Positions 45,853 to 58,314 of a stretch of 64,000 bases of DNA are shown piece after piece. How positions within the stretch are numbered: position 1 is the stretch's first letter; each line of letters opens with the position of its first letter. Origin of the DNA: Engraulis encrasicolus (taxonomy: Eukaryota > Chordata > Actinopteri > Clupeiformes > Engraulidae); assembly GCF_034702125.1 (NCBI RefSeq), contig NW_026945731.1:676118-740117 (forward strand), written 5' to 3'. The position numbers and the translations under genes were made by a program. The notes under the pieces were generated by a model. That model ran no database searches, was not told where the DNA came from, and worked only from the letters and a program-made list of their open reading frames with translations.

Positions 45853-46975
45853 ATTTTTTCTTTGATTTATTTACGTAATGTGTTTAGTTTTGAGTTTGAG
45901 TCAAAGAAACAACTAAGGAAACAAACAAAAAACATCCTTGTTTCAACACAGCATGGATAGCACATTATTATGGATAATAATTATGATCATATTAGTAATT
46001 ATTATTATTAATATTATAGCTATTGGGATACTCTGTTTAATTGAGCCATTCTAAGTACTTGGGACACTCTAATCCCCAATGGAGACATTATCATAGTTGG
46101 TCTTTCATTCAGTGCTTGATTATTATTATCATCTTTTGTAGCCTACATTAGTTTGTAAGACCAATTGTAATCCACATCAATACAATGTAATGTGCCTAGA
46201 CTTTCACTGTGTAAGAATTGTTTTCTTAGACCTAAAAAAAGCAGGATATTAACTCTTAATCTCTCAGACAGCAACTCAGAATTTAGATCACTCCAGGAGA
46301 GAAGTATTGCTGAGGAGCATTGCAGCGTCCTAATACGATGCTCCGGACCGGATGCCTCACTGATGGTGGGAGATACGGGCAGGACAGTTTTTTGGTCAAG
46401 GTACCTCTTAAAGATTAGTCTCCTCCTTCTGTATTGTCTCTAGTGGAATTTTGCTCTCATCCATGAGCATAGCACAGCCCCACCCCCCAAACCATCACCA
46501 CAACTGAGGTAGCTCATCATAAAAGGCGACTCCGCCCCCAGTCCCTCACCGTAACTGGATTACTTACAGCGAGGGATACCGGCAATGGAGTGATTCGCAA
46601 CCACTCTAAGTCTTCCAATTGTCTCAGGTCCAATATGTATCTTGATGTTAGCAAAGTGAAATTAAACAAAAAGAATTATATTTTGACAGAATTTGAGATC
46701 AGACTTTGGAATGACCTTATATTCAAGTGAAGGGGCATTAAGTTTAAGTACTGCTCCTTGTAACATTGATGATTTTCTCTACTTAGAGAATTAAGTCTCA
46801 GAAGCAATAGGCTACCTGAATGAAAGCAACATTTAAAGATTTCATTAATCTCATTTATTTATCTTCAGTAAATTTGGAATCCAATGGCACTAGTTCTGAG
46901 GACAACAAAACACTGGAAAAAAGCAAGAGTAGGCCTAGCACATTGCACTTGGTTTTGATATTCATTGATTATTAT

Positions 46976-46977
46976 TA

Positions 46978-47019
<42 letters not shown>
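46976..47019. repeat. (TTA)n microsatellite
   Basis: About 44 bp of TTA trinucleotides in the core of copy B. Confidence 0.9.
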
Positions 47020-47539
47020 GTAAATAACAGAAGGCCACTCATCAAACACTACCTACCACATGCCTGTTAATTTAAAATCGGTTAAACGAATGTAGGCTAA
47101 TTTCATTACTTTTCCTGGGGTCTTTTTTCTCTCTCCCAGAGACCCTCAAACTGCTGGCTAACTGTGGGTCGTCTATAGGCTACATACTGGCCTCTGTGTA
47201 TAGAATATAATTTGAAAAAAGTAAATTGTCCATTGATTCGTCATGTAGGCCTATAGTCATGTAGCCTATTCGTAATTTACTGCCCAACTTTTGCCATTTA
47301 CGTTCCTAAAGCATTCCACCAGGTAAAGAAACGAATGACGTGTAGGCTATTGGACATTCCATTTTACTGGTATGAAGCGAAAATATCAGCAAAATGTGTC
47401 AGAAATGCACAAATGGGAAGCATCAGTGTCTCGGAAAAGTGCAATGAGCTCTCTGCTCGGGAGGTAAAACTTGGTTTTGCGCGATTCCATAACACCAGCT
47501 GCACGCAAAAAAACGAACATAGGCTATAGCCTACATGCC

Positions 47540-48330
47540 TCGGAATAGGCTACTTGTAGTAGGCTACAGTACGGTGAAGACCGCTTTGTTTTTTACCCTC
47601 TGCAGCAGGCAGCACAGACATAACAGAAGAGAAAATGTTTTCTCCGCGCTTATCTTCTTCACTATCTCGCCCGTCGCTTGAAAGGACTTAGGTGATTTGA
47701 AAGACTGTGGTGAAAGTCACCGGTGCATCTCAGTTTGGCTTTGAAATTTTACTGTTGAAGATGTGTTAACTGAACCCATTAGTTAGGCGAGACATAAATG
47801 CATAGATATATTATTTTTCAACATCTGAGTTGATCCAGTGACGCTTCTACAGTGTTACGGAGCCAGTTATGACCAAATCCACGACTCTCAATTCAGCACA
47901 GCCTATGACAAAGTGTGTATACCAGCGCGGCAAAAGAATGAATGTTTTCGCTATGCGCTGCCTCGGAATAGTAGCCTACAAGAGCAAGTTTGACCCTCTG
48001 CAGCAGGCAGCACAAAAAATAGAGAGGAGAAACTTTTTTCTTCACGCTCTTCTTCACTGTCCGGTGCGTCGCGGGAAAGGACTGACATGAGGTTAAACGT
48101 CACCGAGTAGGCTATCTCAGATTGACTCTGGAAACGGACTGCTGAAGACGTGTGAACTGAACACATTCATTTGGCACGGTTCTAAATAAAAGCATTTTAA
48201 TCTTCCACATCTGAGATGATCCGATGAGGCTTCTTTAAATTACAGAAACCTAACAAGCCCTGTCTTGACCACATCTACATCTTTCAATTCAGCACCGTTT
48301 ATTATGACAACAAGGACACAGCGCAGTAAA
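47540..48330. repeat. Diverged direct duplication of about 400 bp
   Basis: The segments at about 47540-47930 and 47960-48320 share ordered blocks: CCTCGGAATAG, CCCTCTGCAGCAGGCAGCAC, TCTTCACT, AAAGGACT, ACATCTGAG(T/A)TGATCC and CAATTCAGCAC. They differ by many substitutions and indels, so the duplication is old. No open frame spans either copy. Confidence 0.75.
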
Positions 48331-51230
48331 TTAAACTTTTCGTTATAGATAAATCACACGGCCGCTTTAGTTTTAGGTTTGCATGTGAGCTATCCAATAC
48401 AAAATGAAATCTACATTCCAGTGCCGTTTAGTAGTCTAATCGCAGTTGTAGTGATAAACTGCAAGAGGCACATGAGACTGGAGTTGAAATGCACAGGGCT
48501 CGACGACCTCTCCGATCCACGGAGAGATGTCGCCTACTGTTTCTTTGTAGGCTATTTATTGTCCCTTCTTTCTTTAGACCTATAACTTAAGAAAACTCTG
48601 CTTCATCGAGACAGAAGGCATTCTTAACTGCTCAGATGCGACAATGAGTGAATACACATGTGTAAATTCTGAGCCTTCAAGTCTACAAACTCTGATGTTT
48701 TTTCCCTCAACCTCGCGCGCCTCTGCGCTACAAAAGTAGTCAGCACGTTGGCTGCGCAGGCAGACTGCTCACGGGTGCCTCCCCTCTCACCACACCTCGG
48801 GCCGTTTCAATATTCATTTTAACACATTAAAACAGCGATTTCAGACAAAATATTTTCAGAGATGATAGACAAGATGTTAAACAGCAATAATTTAATGAAA
48901 AACCGATTTCAGGAAAACATCACTTCTCGACCTATTTTCGCTCTTTCCTGAGAAACGGTCAGGGCGATATCCGACGGGTTTTCCCAGATTGCATCACATA
49001 TAATTATGTTTTGTGTTTCACCTCATACAAACATGTGTGTTGACTTTAGCTAACCTGTCAGGGTTACGTTACACATCAATTGCTGATGTGTTAATTGTTC
49101 AACTCTGCAGCCGAGTTGATCTGTGATGACCACTCAGTGAGAATTGCAGTGGTTAGCACCATGCTCAGGGTAGCTCAGTCATGGTGATTGGAGGGGCAGG
49201 ACAGCTGTTTAGTCAAGTTACCTCCTTACGAACAGTCTCCTCCTTTTTTATCATCACTGTTTTTCTCTCTTCTCCATGAAAATAAAAGTGCCCCACCCCA
49301 CCAAAAAAACCATGACAAAGGTGACCTGTTCATATAACTTGGCCCCGCCCCCAGTCCTCACCATGACCGAGCAACCTAGCGCATTTTATTGGTTCATGGC
49401 AAAGGTCTACATGTGTTAGAGTTAGACTTTTACCTTAACAACAAAGAAATATAAATTACATCAATAAATTTCGAAAATGTATAAACTGTGGAAGTGAAAT
49501 ATTTAACTCTATACCCAGCAACAAGAGATTTGTGGAAATAATTCAAGTGTTGAAAATTTTCGGGCAAACGTTTTGACCAAGACTCTGTGTTAACAAGGCT
49601 ATAAACAATTCAGAATGGCTCAATTCATTTATCACCACTGCAACTCAAGACTTACTCTATGGTATAATACCAAAATGGCAACTTATACAGTGTTGAGGTT
49701 TAAACTCATGGCCATAACCTTTGATTCAAACCTTTGGTTCACAAACATTTAGTTACCAAAAATGTAGTTACCTAAAAGCTAAAAGAAAAATAATAATGGT
49801 ATATAAATCACTCAACTGCTTCTTCTTCTCTGCCGCATTGCATGCTTCAAAAATACTCAAGTCAAATTTCTTGTATCAAACATGCCCAAGTCAAACTGCC
49901 TGTCATTCACAGTGTCAGCCCAAATAGATTGGCACCCAACATTCTGCAAAGGTCATGATTATGGCCCCTACCAAAAATTCAGGAGGGCCCTGGCCAAATG
50001 CCCTACTTGCCCCCTATAGCTCCGCCCCTGGTAATTCATGTGACTTTGGCGGTTTTACAGGAGCTGCTGATGTAACACAGCAAAGGGTTTTTAAAGAGTC
50101 ATTACAAGAAATTGAGGCAGAACACCATCCCAGTTTTTGGATATGTTACACACAGACATCTTATCTTTCCAAAACTGTTTAGTTCATTTTGGTGATTGCT
50201 GTCATTGTTTTGGTGTAACATGGCAAAGTTGCCCCCCAATACCAGTTTGTCATAGGAGCTGTGGAAGTCACACAACAGTGGGTTTTTAAAAAATCATTGT
50301 GACCAAATGAGGCAGAATACCATCCCAGTTTTTGGATATGTTAAGAACACACATCTAATCTCTCCAAAACTGTTGATAATACGGTGGTGAGTCGTGACAT
50401 TTTTTTTTATAACATGGCAAAGATGGCACCAGGTTTCAGTTTTTCCATTTTAAAGACTTCATATCTTCTAAACTGTTCATCGCAGAAGATCAGTCTTTCA
50501 ACACAACATGCACAGAATGGTTGGGAACATACATTGTCCATATCAAACCGCTGTCTTTAAAACGGCGCTTACCACAGTCCTTCAAAGATGCCCACAAATT
50601 CAAAGGTGAGAATTTTTCAAGCAACTTTAAGCCCACAGAAAACGGTGGTAAATGACAAGAGGATGTGTGAAAATCCACATATCAAAAGTACATGTTCCAA
50701 TTGTTACCCCTTGAAATTTGTAAGGACCTACTTAAAGTAGTTTTTTAGATACGGCAATCTGAAAGTGGGCTCTCTGAGAACTCTGTTCAAAACGAGTCAG
50801 GGGGGTACCTGACAAAAACATTTTTAATGACAAAACTATGAGGAGTTGAGAGCTATAATTTTGCACTTTTCCTATTGGGACGTTTGTGAACCTCCTTGAT
50901 TTTTTTCTGCCAATTCTGAGATGGTCGTGCGGGATGATTCGGAGATTTGGCGTGGAATGACCCCTGTTTTTTTTCGTAGCTATGAAATTCACTCTGCTTG
51001 AGGCTTGTGTTGACAACCTCGGTCCGTTCAGTCCTGCTACCTGCGCAGTCCGCTGCTACTAAGGATTTTACGGTAATGTTTCAGTTTATTGCAATGCCAA
51101 GCACCGTAATGATGGCAATAGCAGCGGCTTCAAAAATACAAATTCCTTGGCATCATGATGTTGGCCGTCCATCGTGATGCCAGCTGTCCATCGCCGATGG
51201 ACGATGACATCGTCTATCGGCACAACCCTA

Positions 51231-51505
51231 CCCTGCACACAAACTGTTCAGCCTCCTGCCCTCTGGAAAGAGGTACAGGCGCCTCCGTTCCCGTACCACC
51301 AGGCTTGCAAGCAGCACGATGCATCAAGCAATCAAGATACTGAACACTCAACCCACTCTCCCTCCACTGTCAGCCTCTAGCCAGCCAGGCCACTGACAAC
51401 CCTCCCCCCCTCATCCCCACCACCATATCTGCGACTGAACATTCCACCTGCACTACTACATCTGTGACTGAACTTTCAACCTGCACTAACTCAAAACATA
51501 CACAT

Positions 51506-51595
<90 letters not shown>

Positions 51596-51600
51596 ACACA
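51231..51600 (+). pseudogene. LINE fragment, part 3 (ORF2 C terminus, start of 3' UTR)
   Basis: After the duplicated CCCTGCAC the frame continues (NKLFSLLPSGKRYRRLRS, then RTTRLASS) to a stop at about 51393. This LPSGKRYR block is typical of the extreme C terminus of fish LINE ORF2 proteins. A C-rich stretch and a CA run (51509-51600) follow, which belong to the 3' UTR and received the next insertion. Confidence 0.85.
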
Positions 51601-51793
51601 CCAGTGACGTGCGCTGGGATTTATGGCTGGTGAGGCAACTTTTTCAATATCAGATTTTCAAATAAATAATTGCCAAATAGGCCTACCGACAAGTTCCATA
51701 TGTCATAGCAGCTTTCTTAACATAAGGTAGGCCTAAGTTACATATTTTGACATAAGCTTACTGCATTTCCGCAAAGAAAATGCTATTAGATCT

Positions 51794-51796
<3 letters not shown>

Positions 51797-51864
<68 letters not shown>
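51797..51864. repeat. (CA)n microsatellite
   Basis: About 68 bp of CA inside the hAT-like element. Confidence 0.96.
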
Positions 51865-51865
<1 letters not shown>

Positions 51866-51913
51866 ATTCAAACAGTGGTCTCAGATAAACCACACATCAC
51901 CAATGTGGACAGC

Positions 51914-52258
51914 AGAGCAGAGCAGAGGAGAGGAGAGTAGTGGAGAGGAGAGGAGAGAAGAGGAGAGGAGAGGAGAGAAGGGGAGGGGAGAGGAGAGGAG
52001 AGGAGGAGAGAAGAGGAGAGAGGAGATGAGAGAGGAGGAGAGGGGAGGAGAAGAGAGAGGAGAGGAGAAAGGAGGATGAGTGGAGAGGAGCTCAAGGAGA
52101 GGAGAGGGAGAGGAGAAGAGAGAAGAGGAGAGGAGATGGGAAAAGAGAGGAGAGGGGGAGAGGAAAGGAGAGAAGAGAGGAGAGGGGGAGAGGAAAGGAG
52201 AGGAGAGGAAAGGAGAGGAGAGGAGAGGAGGGGAGGTGAGGGGAGGTGAGGGGAGAGT
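51914..52258. repeat. GAGGA/GGAGA purine tract
   Basis: About 345 bp of almost pure purine in 5 bp units (AGAGG, AGGAG) with larger duplicated patches (GAGAGGGGGAGAGGAAAGGA twice). The Ser/Leu/Pro frames on the minus strand are read-through. Confidence 0.95.
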
Positions 52259-52983
52259 AGATGTGGGACAAAGGTGTGGCAGGAAGCGAATGTCAACGTA
52301 AACAGATATTACACGCTTCGATATGGTCACCAAATATTTTGGGACTGTCATTTCTGTTATGCCTACACCTTGGAATTAAATCAGAGTCTTGTAGTTACAC
52401 GGGTATATTTGATTTACCTCAACGGTACCCTGTACCAGTAGCGGCCGGTGGATGGGAAAACAGGCAGGGCAGAAATGTTGGCGATCAAGTCCATAATAAT
52501 AAAATCAATACTGTATCATTCACGAGTTGCATTGCGTGTGTAGGCAAGACAGGAGAGCGTTTACGCAGTGTTTGGTGTGTTAGTAAAACTCCACCTCCCG
52601 TGATACACCGCACTTATCAGGCATGCGCGTTATCTGTAACTTCAACTTCTGTTCTGAAGAAAGCTGTTTTTGACAGTTCTCTCCACGCAGCTAGTTCTCT
52701 TGCTCATTTAAGCAGAGCGATTGCAGACATGTTAAGAAATTATAAGAAAAATGCTTTGTCCGCTTGCGGAGTTGGAGTTTGTGACAAGCAACACGACAAG
52801 AATATGCACTCCACGCAACCGGACAGAACAATCAGGAAAACTAAGGCTATCGTAGCCTCGTATCGCAGCCAGCATCGTAGCCTTTGTCAAAGCAGAGCAA
52901 AACTCCTCGTGTGCAAACATACTCGTTTGAAATGTAGAAGCATTTTTGTCGACCAACATACGAAACAAACTGTCCTCAAGTAG

Positions 52984-54600
52984 GCTACTAAAGTACAAAC
53001 TGCTGCTGCCTATAGAGTGATCTCGCCTTCACCGTTCGTACATTACATTGGATGCAAACAAATCAACAAGCCCTGCAACACTATTCAATTCAGTCAGTCG
53101 TCCTCTTGCTGCCGGTTCAAATGTACCACAGAACCAAATGTTACCAATACCGGGAAAGGACGTGCCTATTTTCGAAAAGAGTAGCCATGGTTAAAACTTA
53201 AAAGGGGAATTGTGCATTCAGCCACTGAAGCTCACTATCCAACAGACTCGCTCCTGTTCTGCAATGCTAGGCTGGACCGTGCAGGTGTATTTTTTTTAGC
53301 TAGCTTTCGGGGACACACAGCAGACAATACTGAGCATAAATGAAGCTGTCAACAGCATCCCACGCTCAATAAGCTCAGATATTTCATTAAATAACTTCCA
53401 GTTTCCCTATTTTACAAAGACTTGATTCATAATCCCTCGCGCTTTGTTTAAACTATGTAGTAAGCCCAACACAGCTTCTCAGAGAATGTCATCAGCTAGT
53501 CGGCTACGTGGGGGTAGCACTCAACTTTACAAACAGTTACCGGGCACATGAGAATCCGGTGCCCATCACAAAAGCTACCACACTGGACAGAATCACGGCG
53601 GATTCTCTGTCTCCCCACGGGTCTCACAAACACATGCTTCACACAAATAGGAAATTGGTCTTACCTTCACTTTGGCGTTGTGCATGCTAACATTACTTTA
53701 GCCGGTGCTGTTCATCCAAAGCCCCAAACGTCGCCCCAAACGTCCAAAGCAATTTGGCATTGAATATGAGTAGCCGCGAGGATTTGTGTTTCGTGAGGCT
53801 CCTTAGTCCTTAGTAAATTGTTAAGTCGTAAAATCCCATGCGAATGGTCTTCCACACATTCTCGCCGGTTGCAAACAAGACACAGGGGAAACAACGAATA
53901 TTTTCTGCAGTGTTGTACCACTCACTTTGAAATGATGGGGTAGTTATTCTGACCGGTCACCTGAGTAGCAAACCCTTCAGCTCTGTCGGTCCTCCATTCT
54001 TTATCACATATTTTCCCCTTGGAAATCCAACTTTGAGAATGCTCTTAGTTTCGTTATGAAATCCACTTGTAGCAGTCAAAGTGACCAAGCTAGCCAACAA
54101 CACCGACTGACTGTATTGTGAACTTCAGATTCGCTATGACGTAACTGTCCAGCAAGACTCAACACCAGAAGGAGTCTGCGGCCAGGCTACTGCTCGCCTC
54201 ACCATTGTATCTTTCAGTGGGCGTTATGCCAAAGCGTCCAGAGTAAAGAAATGATAATCACACGTAGAAAATANTTACAAAATATCAGGAAATGAGGGCA
54301 CACCGTACATACTTCTATTAAGTGTATAAAAACGTTTAATACAATATTACCAGGTTGCATTCACAGAACGAGCAACATGGCGCATGCGCACAAGCTTGTT
54401 AACGAGGGATTGCGCAATCCGGGGTGAGGCCAGTTCAGAGTTGCCCCAAATTCAGTGTATTCGGAGCAATTTGACATGAAATGGGCAAATATTACGATTT
54501 TGGCCACGGAAATGATTGAAAATGAGTGAAACTGTTTAAATACTGCTCAAATGGTAGTTATGGTGCAGATGCTCGAAAACAATAGCTGTTATTTTTACTA
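52984..54600. other. Interior of the hAT-like element, no gene seen
   Basis: Unique sequence with frames under 75 codons and no domain on either strand. Confidence 0.5.
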
Positions 54601-54684
54601 TTATTCACATTAACTGCATCTCATCATTCTCATCTGGAGCTGGTGAGGCCGTGCCTCCCCTGCCGTATTGGAGTGCACGTGCCT

Positions 54685-54685
<1 letters not shown>

Positions 54686-54739
<54 letters not shown>

Positions 54740-55318
54740 ACAAGCACACTGCACTTTCTGCACTAAACCCAAACATACACACACTGACACACAACTCATA
54801 CTCACACACACACACACACACACACATACACAGATACACAGACACACACACAGACGCACACCGCACTTTCTACCTGCACTAAACACACACACACACACAC
54901 ACAAGCACACAAAACACATACAAACACACACACACACACACATACTGCTGCTGGTGTATTTAATAAACCTATTTTAATTATTTATTTCTTCAAATGCTAC
55001 TATTACTATGTCAGAACGCTATAAAGGACTTTTAGGAAAAGCACAACAAAATACCTCCTCTTAATGTATGTTCTCTACAAGTCTTCTGTTGTCCAGTCTT
55101 GCACTTTAAATGTCTGTATGAGCGATGTCTACGTCCACACTGTCTTATGTCCATGTATGAGTACTGTCTATGTCTATACTGTCTATGTCCTTACCTAGAT
55201 TAGTCTATGTCTGCATGGGAGAGCAAGAAACGCAATTTCAAATTCTTTGTATGACCAGTGCATGTAAAGAAATTGACAATAAAACTTGACTTGACTTGAC
55301 TTGACTTGACTTGTGTGC
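54686..55318 (+). mobile_element. LINE 3' UTR and tail, part 4
   Basis: CA-rich sequence with the phrase GCACTTTCT(A)CTGCACTAAAC twice, then unique UTR with CTGTCTATGTC repeats. The end, GTAAAGAAATTGACAATAAA, is followed by five to six CTTGA units (about 55286-55312), the terminal repeat of a fish LINE family. It closes the copy that starts at about 37360. Confidence 0.78.
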
Positions 55319-55319
55319 A

Positions 55320-56254
55320 TTGGCATTTTGTCCTCCAAAAGGTGTGTCTTGGCTAAAAAGAAGGTAAGGTTGAACACCACTGGAGCAGGGCTTAACCCTT
55401 TGAGGATTTTTTTCCCCAATTCCACTTCTAGAAATATACTTCTAATTCACTTTAGAAATTTACAATTTATTCTACAGCTCGAATAGAACTCTGTGTTAAA
55501 AATCTGCAAAGTCCTGATCCTGAAACCAACTCCATAAATATTAGTCTACAGCTGCTCCACCAAGTTTCACTGAGTTTCAACATTTCAACAGAAAAAAAAT
55601 GAGAACGCTCGTGGCACATTTGTAATGTGCCAACTTACTTTTTGAACCATACTAATATGCACCCTGACATTTGGAAATGCACTGATAAAATCCATTGGAT
55701 CAAACTGGAATTTAGCACTCCTATCTGATAAATTTCAGTCATGATCGATTTTTTGTCATACTGGATATTTTCCAAAACTCTGCGAAGTGTGTTTTGCACT
55801 AGGAGGGTGCAACGCAGCAGCAAACCAAACAGAAAAGAACTGAAAATAATACATGCCCACAACACTGATATACGGTATGCTACAAAAATGTAATGGCACA
55901 ACGTTTCCAAACATTGTGCCATTAAACTTTTGGGAGCATATCTGTGTATTATTTCTTTTCTGCTTCCACAGCTCCATGCACGCAGTGGTACACCACAAGA
56001 TATAATTTCTGTACAGGTAATTTCAAGACAATTTGTTAGGTCAGAGTTGACCTGAGAATCAATGGCAGGTCACAGAATGTTAAATTAAACCAAATATGGT
56101 TTGTTTACTGTATGTGTGTGTCTTTATTCTTGGAGTGAGTATTGAATGGAAAAGCTAAATGTGTGGTTTAAATCTTAGATGGGCCATCAAATTTTCCGCT
56201 TTGTAAAACCAGCATTGGAAGTGCATATTTAATATAATGTTTGTACATGTCTAA
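55320..56254. other. Intergenic, no gene seen
   Basis: AT-rich sequence. The longest frame is 95 codons on the minus strand with no domain. Confidence 0.5.
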
Positions 56255-56255
56255 A

Positions 56256-56316
<61 letters not shown>

Positions 56317-56362
56317 TGTGTCTGTGTCTGTGTGTGTGTGTGTCTGTGTCTGTGTCTGTGTG
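56255..56362. repeat. (TG)n with TGTGTC units
   Basis: About 58 bp of TG followed by several TGTGTC/TGTCTG units. Confidence 0.95.
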
Positions 56363-56639
56363 TGGTGTACTGTGTATCATGTTCATATTGAACATAATTG
56401 ATAGCCCCTTTTTGTTATGTTATGAATGATACAGTTGACAGCCTACCGTATACATTACTGTAGATCTGCAACAAGCTTTCCATACAGTACATACTGTACA
56501 ATTTCACACTGTTTATGTCATTGATATGGAATGAATAAATAATCATAGTACACTTTATGACTGATGTTTCAATGCAAGCCCGCCTGTTGGAGAGTTTGTC
56601 TTTCTCTTTTTGAAATCACACATATACGTGTGTGTAGTA

Positions 56640-56990
56640 CATAGAAGAGGTGTAGAAGACAGGGGAGAGAGAAGAGGAGGAGAGGAGGAGAAGAAGACAG
56701 GGGAGAGAGAAGAGGAGGAGGAGGCAGGGGAGAGAGAAGAGGAGGAGAGGAGGAGAAGGCAGGGGAGAGAGAAGAGGAGGAGAGGAGTAGACAGGGAAGA
56801 GAGGAGAGGAGGAGGCAGGGGAGAGAGAAGAGGAGTAGGCAGGGAAGAGAGGAGAGGAGGCAGGGGAGAGAGGAGAGGAGGAGGCAGGGGAGAGAGAAGA
56901 GGAGGAGAGGAGGAGAAGACAGGGGAGAGAGACGAGGAGGAGAAGAGAGGAGAGAAAGAAAGGCGTAGAGAAAAAGCCATGAAAGAGTAG
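56640..56990. repeat. Purine-rich minisatellite (GAGGAGAGGAGGAGA...GGCAGGGGAGAGA)
   Basis: Irregular units of about 24-45 bp containing (G)ACAGGGGAGAGAGAAGAGG or GGCAGGGGAGAGAG. The minus-strand Ser/Leu/Pro frames are read-through. Confidence 0.93.
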
Positions 56991-57122
56991 ACTTGAGAGG
57001 GTCCCTGGGAGAGAAGGCAGTTCTCAGATATTGATCTCTCTGTTGAAGATCACTAAAGGTGTCTGGCACACAAGACAAATGGACTGGAGGTCACATCAAA
57101 GAGACTCCTGCTTAGTGCCAAG

Positions 57123-57259
57123 CTGCACACACACACTCATGTGCACACAGACACATGCGCACGCTCATGCAAGAAGGCACACACACACGCACATGCACAC
57201 AAACACACACACACGCACTCATGCATGCACGCGCACACACATGCGCACACACACTCACA

Positions 57260-57302
<43 letters not shown>
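57123..57302. repeat. CA-rich compound microsatellite
   Basis: CACACA with CATG, CACG and CTCATGC interruptions, becoming pure CA at 57267-57301. Confidence 0.93.
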
Positions 57303-57304
<2 letters not shown>

Positions 57305-57359
57305 CAGAGATGTTGCCACACTGAAGTTGAGAGGCTTCTGTTCAGTAATCGTGGAGGCA

Positions 57360-58226
57360 CATTACACACTACAGCCTCCACAGACACTACACACACCACA
57401 CACTACAGACACCACAGACACTACAGACACCACAGACACCACACACTACAGACACCACACACTACAGACACTACACACACTACAGACACTACACACTACA
57501 CACACTACAGACACCACACACACTACAGACACTACACACACTACAGACACTACAGACACCACACACTACACACTACAGACACTACAGACACCACACACTA
57601 CACACACTACAGACACTACAGACACTACAGACACCACACACTACAGACACTACACACTACAGACACTACACACACTACACACTACAGACACTACACACTA
57701 CAGACACCACACACTACAGACACTACAGACACCACACACTACAGACACTACACACTACAGACACCACACACTACAGACACCACACACACTACAGACACCA
57801 CAGACACTACACACACACACACACCACAGACACCACACACTACACACTACAGACACCACACACTACAGACACTACACACTACAGACACTACAGACATTAC
57901 AGACACTACAGACACCACACACTACAGACACCACACACTACACATTACAGACACTACACACCACAGACACTACACACTACAGACACTACACACTACAGAC
58001 ATTACACACTACAGACACTACAGACACCACACACTACAGACATTACAGACACTACAGACACCACACACTACAGACACTACACACTACAGACACCACAGAC
58101 ACTACACACTACAGACACCACAGACACTACACACACTACACTACACACCACACACTACAGACACTACAGACACTACAGACACTACACACTACAGACACTA
58201 CAGACACCACACACACTACAGACAAT
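57360..58226. repeat. CTACAGACA/CTACACACA satellite, left block
   Basis: About 870 bp of 9 bp-type units (CTACAGACA, CCACAGACA, CTACACACA, CCACACACT) in irregular order. The 381- and 358-codon Thr/His/Asp frames are read-through. The same satellite resumes at 63169, so the BEL relic interrupts one array. Confidence 0.95.
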
Positions 58227-58314
58227 TGTGAATTGTTTGGAAAGCACATGGAAGCAAACAAAGGACGGCCATCTTGGAAACCTTGAACAAACAAAGGCAA
58301 GTACAAAAAAGCCT

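Larger units (their letters stand above)
44040..50962 (-). mobile_element. 6.9 kb foldback-like element, copy B (GGTCATTCC ends)
   Basis: Same ends and arms as copy A but in the opposite orientation: its left arm matches A's right arm and its right arm matches A's left arm (for example the GGGGCGGAGCTATAGGGGGC block of A at about 38481 is inverted here at about 50010-50030). It contains a further inverted pair, TATGTGATGCGATCTGGGAA at 45451 against its inverse ending at about 49000, enclosing 3.5 kb that copy A lacks. That core holds a diverged tandem duplication of about 400 bp. No clear target duplication was seen, and no transposase frame. Confidence 0.82.
42976..51230 (+). mobile_element. 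8.3 kb hAT-type element with nested copy B
   Basis: Starts TAGGCTTGGGCGATG and ends with the inverse of TAGGGTTGTGCCGAT, flanked by a perfect 8 bp duplication, CCCTGCAC. The target lies in the LINE frame, which continues exactly at 51239. Subtracting the nested element at 44040-50962, the hAT is about 1.33 kb with GACGATGACATCGTC phrases near both ends, a G run and T runs near 43060, and no intact transposase. It is therefore a non-autonomous hAT that has itself been a target. Confidence 0.88.
51602..54685. mobile_element. 3.1 kb hAT-like element in the LINE 3' UTR
   Basis: The left end CAGTGACGTGCGCT pairs with the inverse of the right end, CAGGCACGTGCACT. The phrase CTGGTGAGGC stands near both ends (in opposite senses). 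It sits in a CA run, so the flanking ACACACAC (51594-51601 and 54686-54693) is compatible with an 8 bp hAT duplication but not proof. The interior contains a CA run, a GAGGA tract and 2 kb of unique sequence. The 240-codon frame at 52261-52983 starts in the GA tract and has no recognisable domain. N at 54274. Confidence 0.7.

Noticed and set aside
44031..50970. Target duplication for copy B
   Set aside because: The flanks ATTGCG and CCTGTT do not match; I could not establish a duplication, so none is claimed.
52261..52983. 240-codon plus-strand frame in the hAT-like element
   Set aside because: It starts at the edge of the GA tract, has no recognisable domain or transposase motif, and may be chance. 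A homology search would decide.
54274..54274. Undetermined base (also at 16441)
   Set aside because: Single Ns look like consensus ambiguity, not a scaffold gap, and do not affect any call.
57360..58226. Possible CRISPR-like array
   Set aside because: Short regular units without distinct repeat and spacer classes, in a fish-like genome. It is a satellite.
57141..58286. 381- and 358-codon Thr/His/Asp-rich frames
   Set aside because: Read-through of the CTACAGACA satellite. Overlapping frames are open at the same time, which is typical of a repeat with no stop codon.
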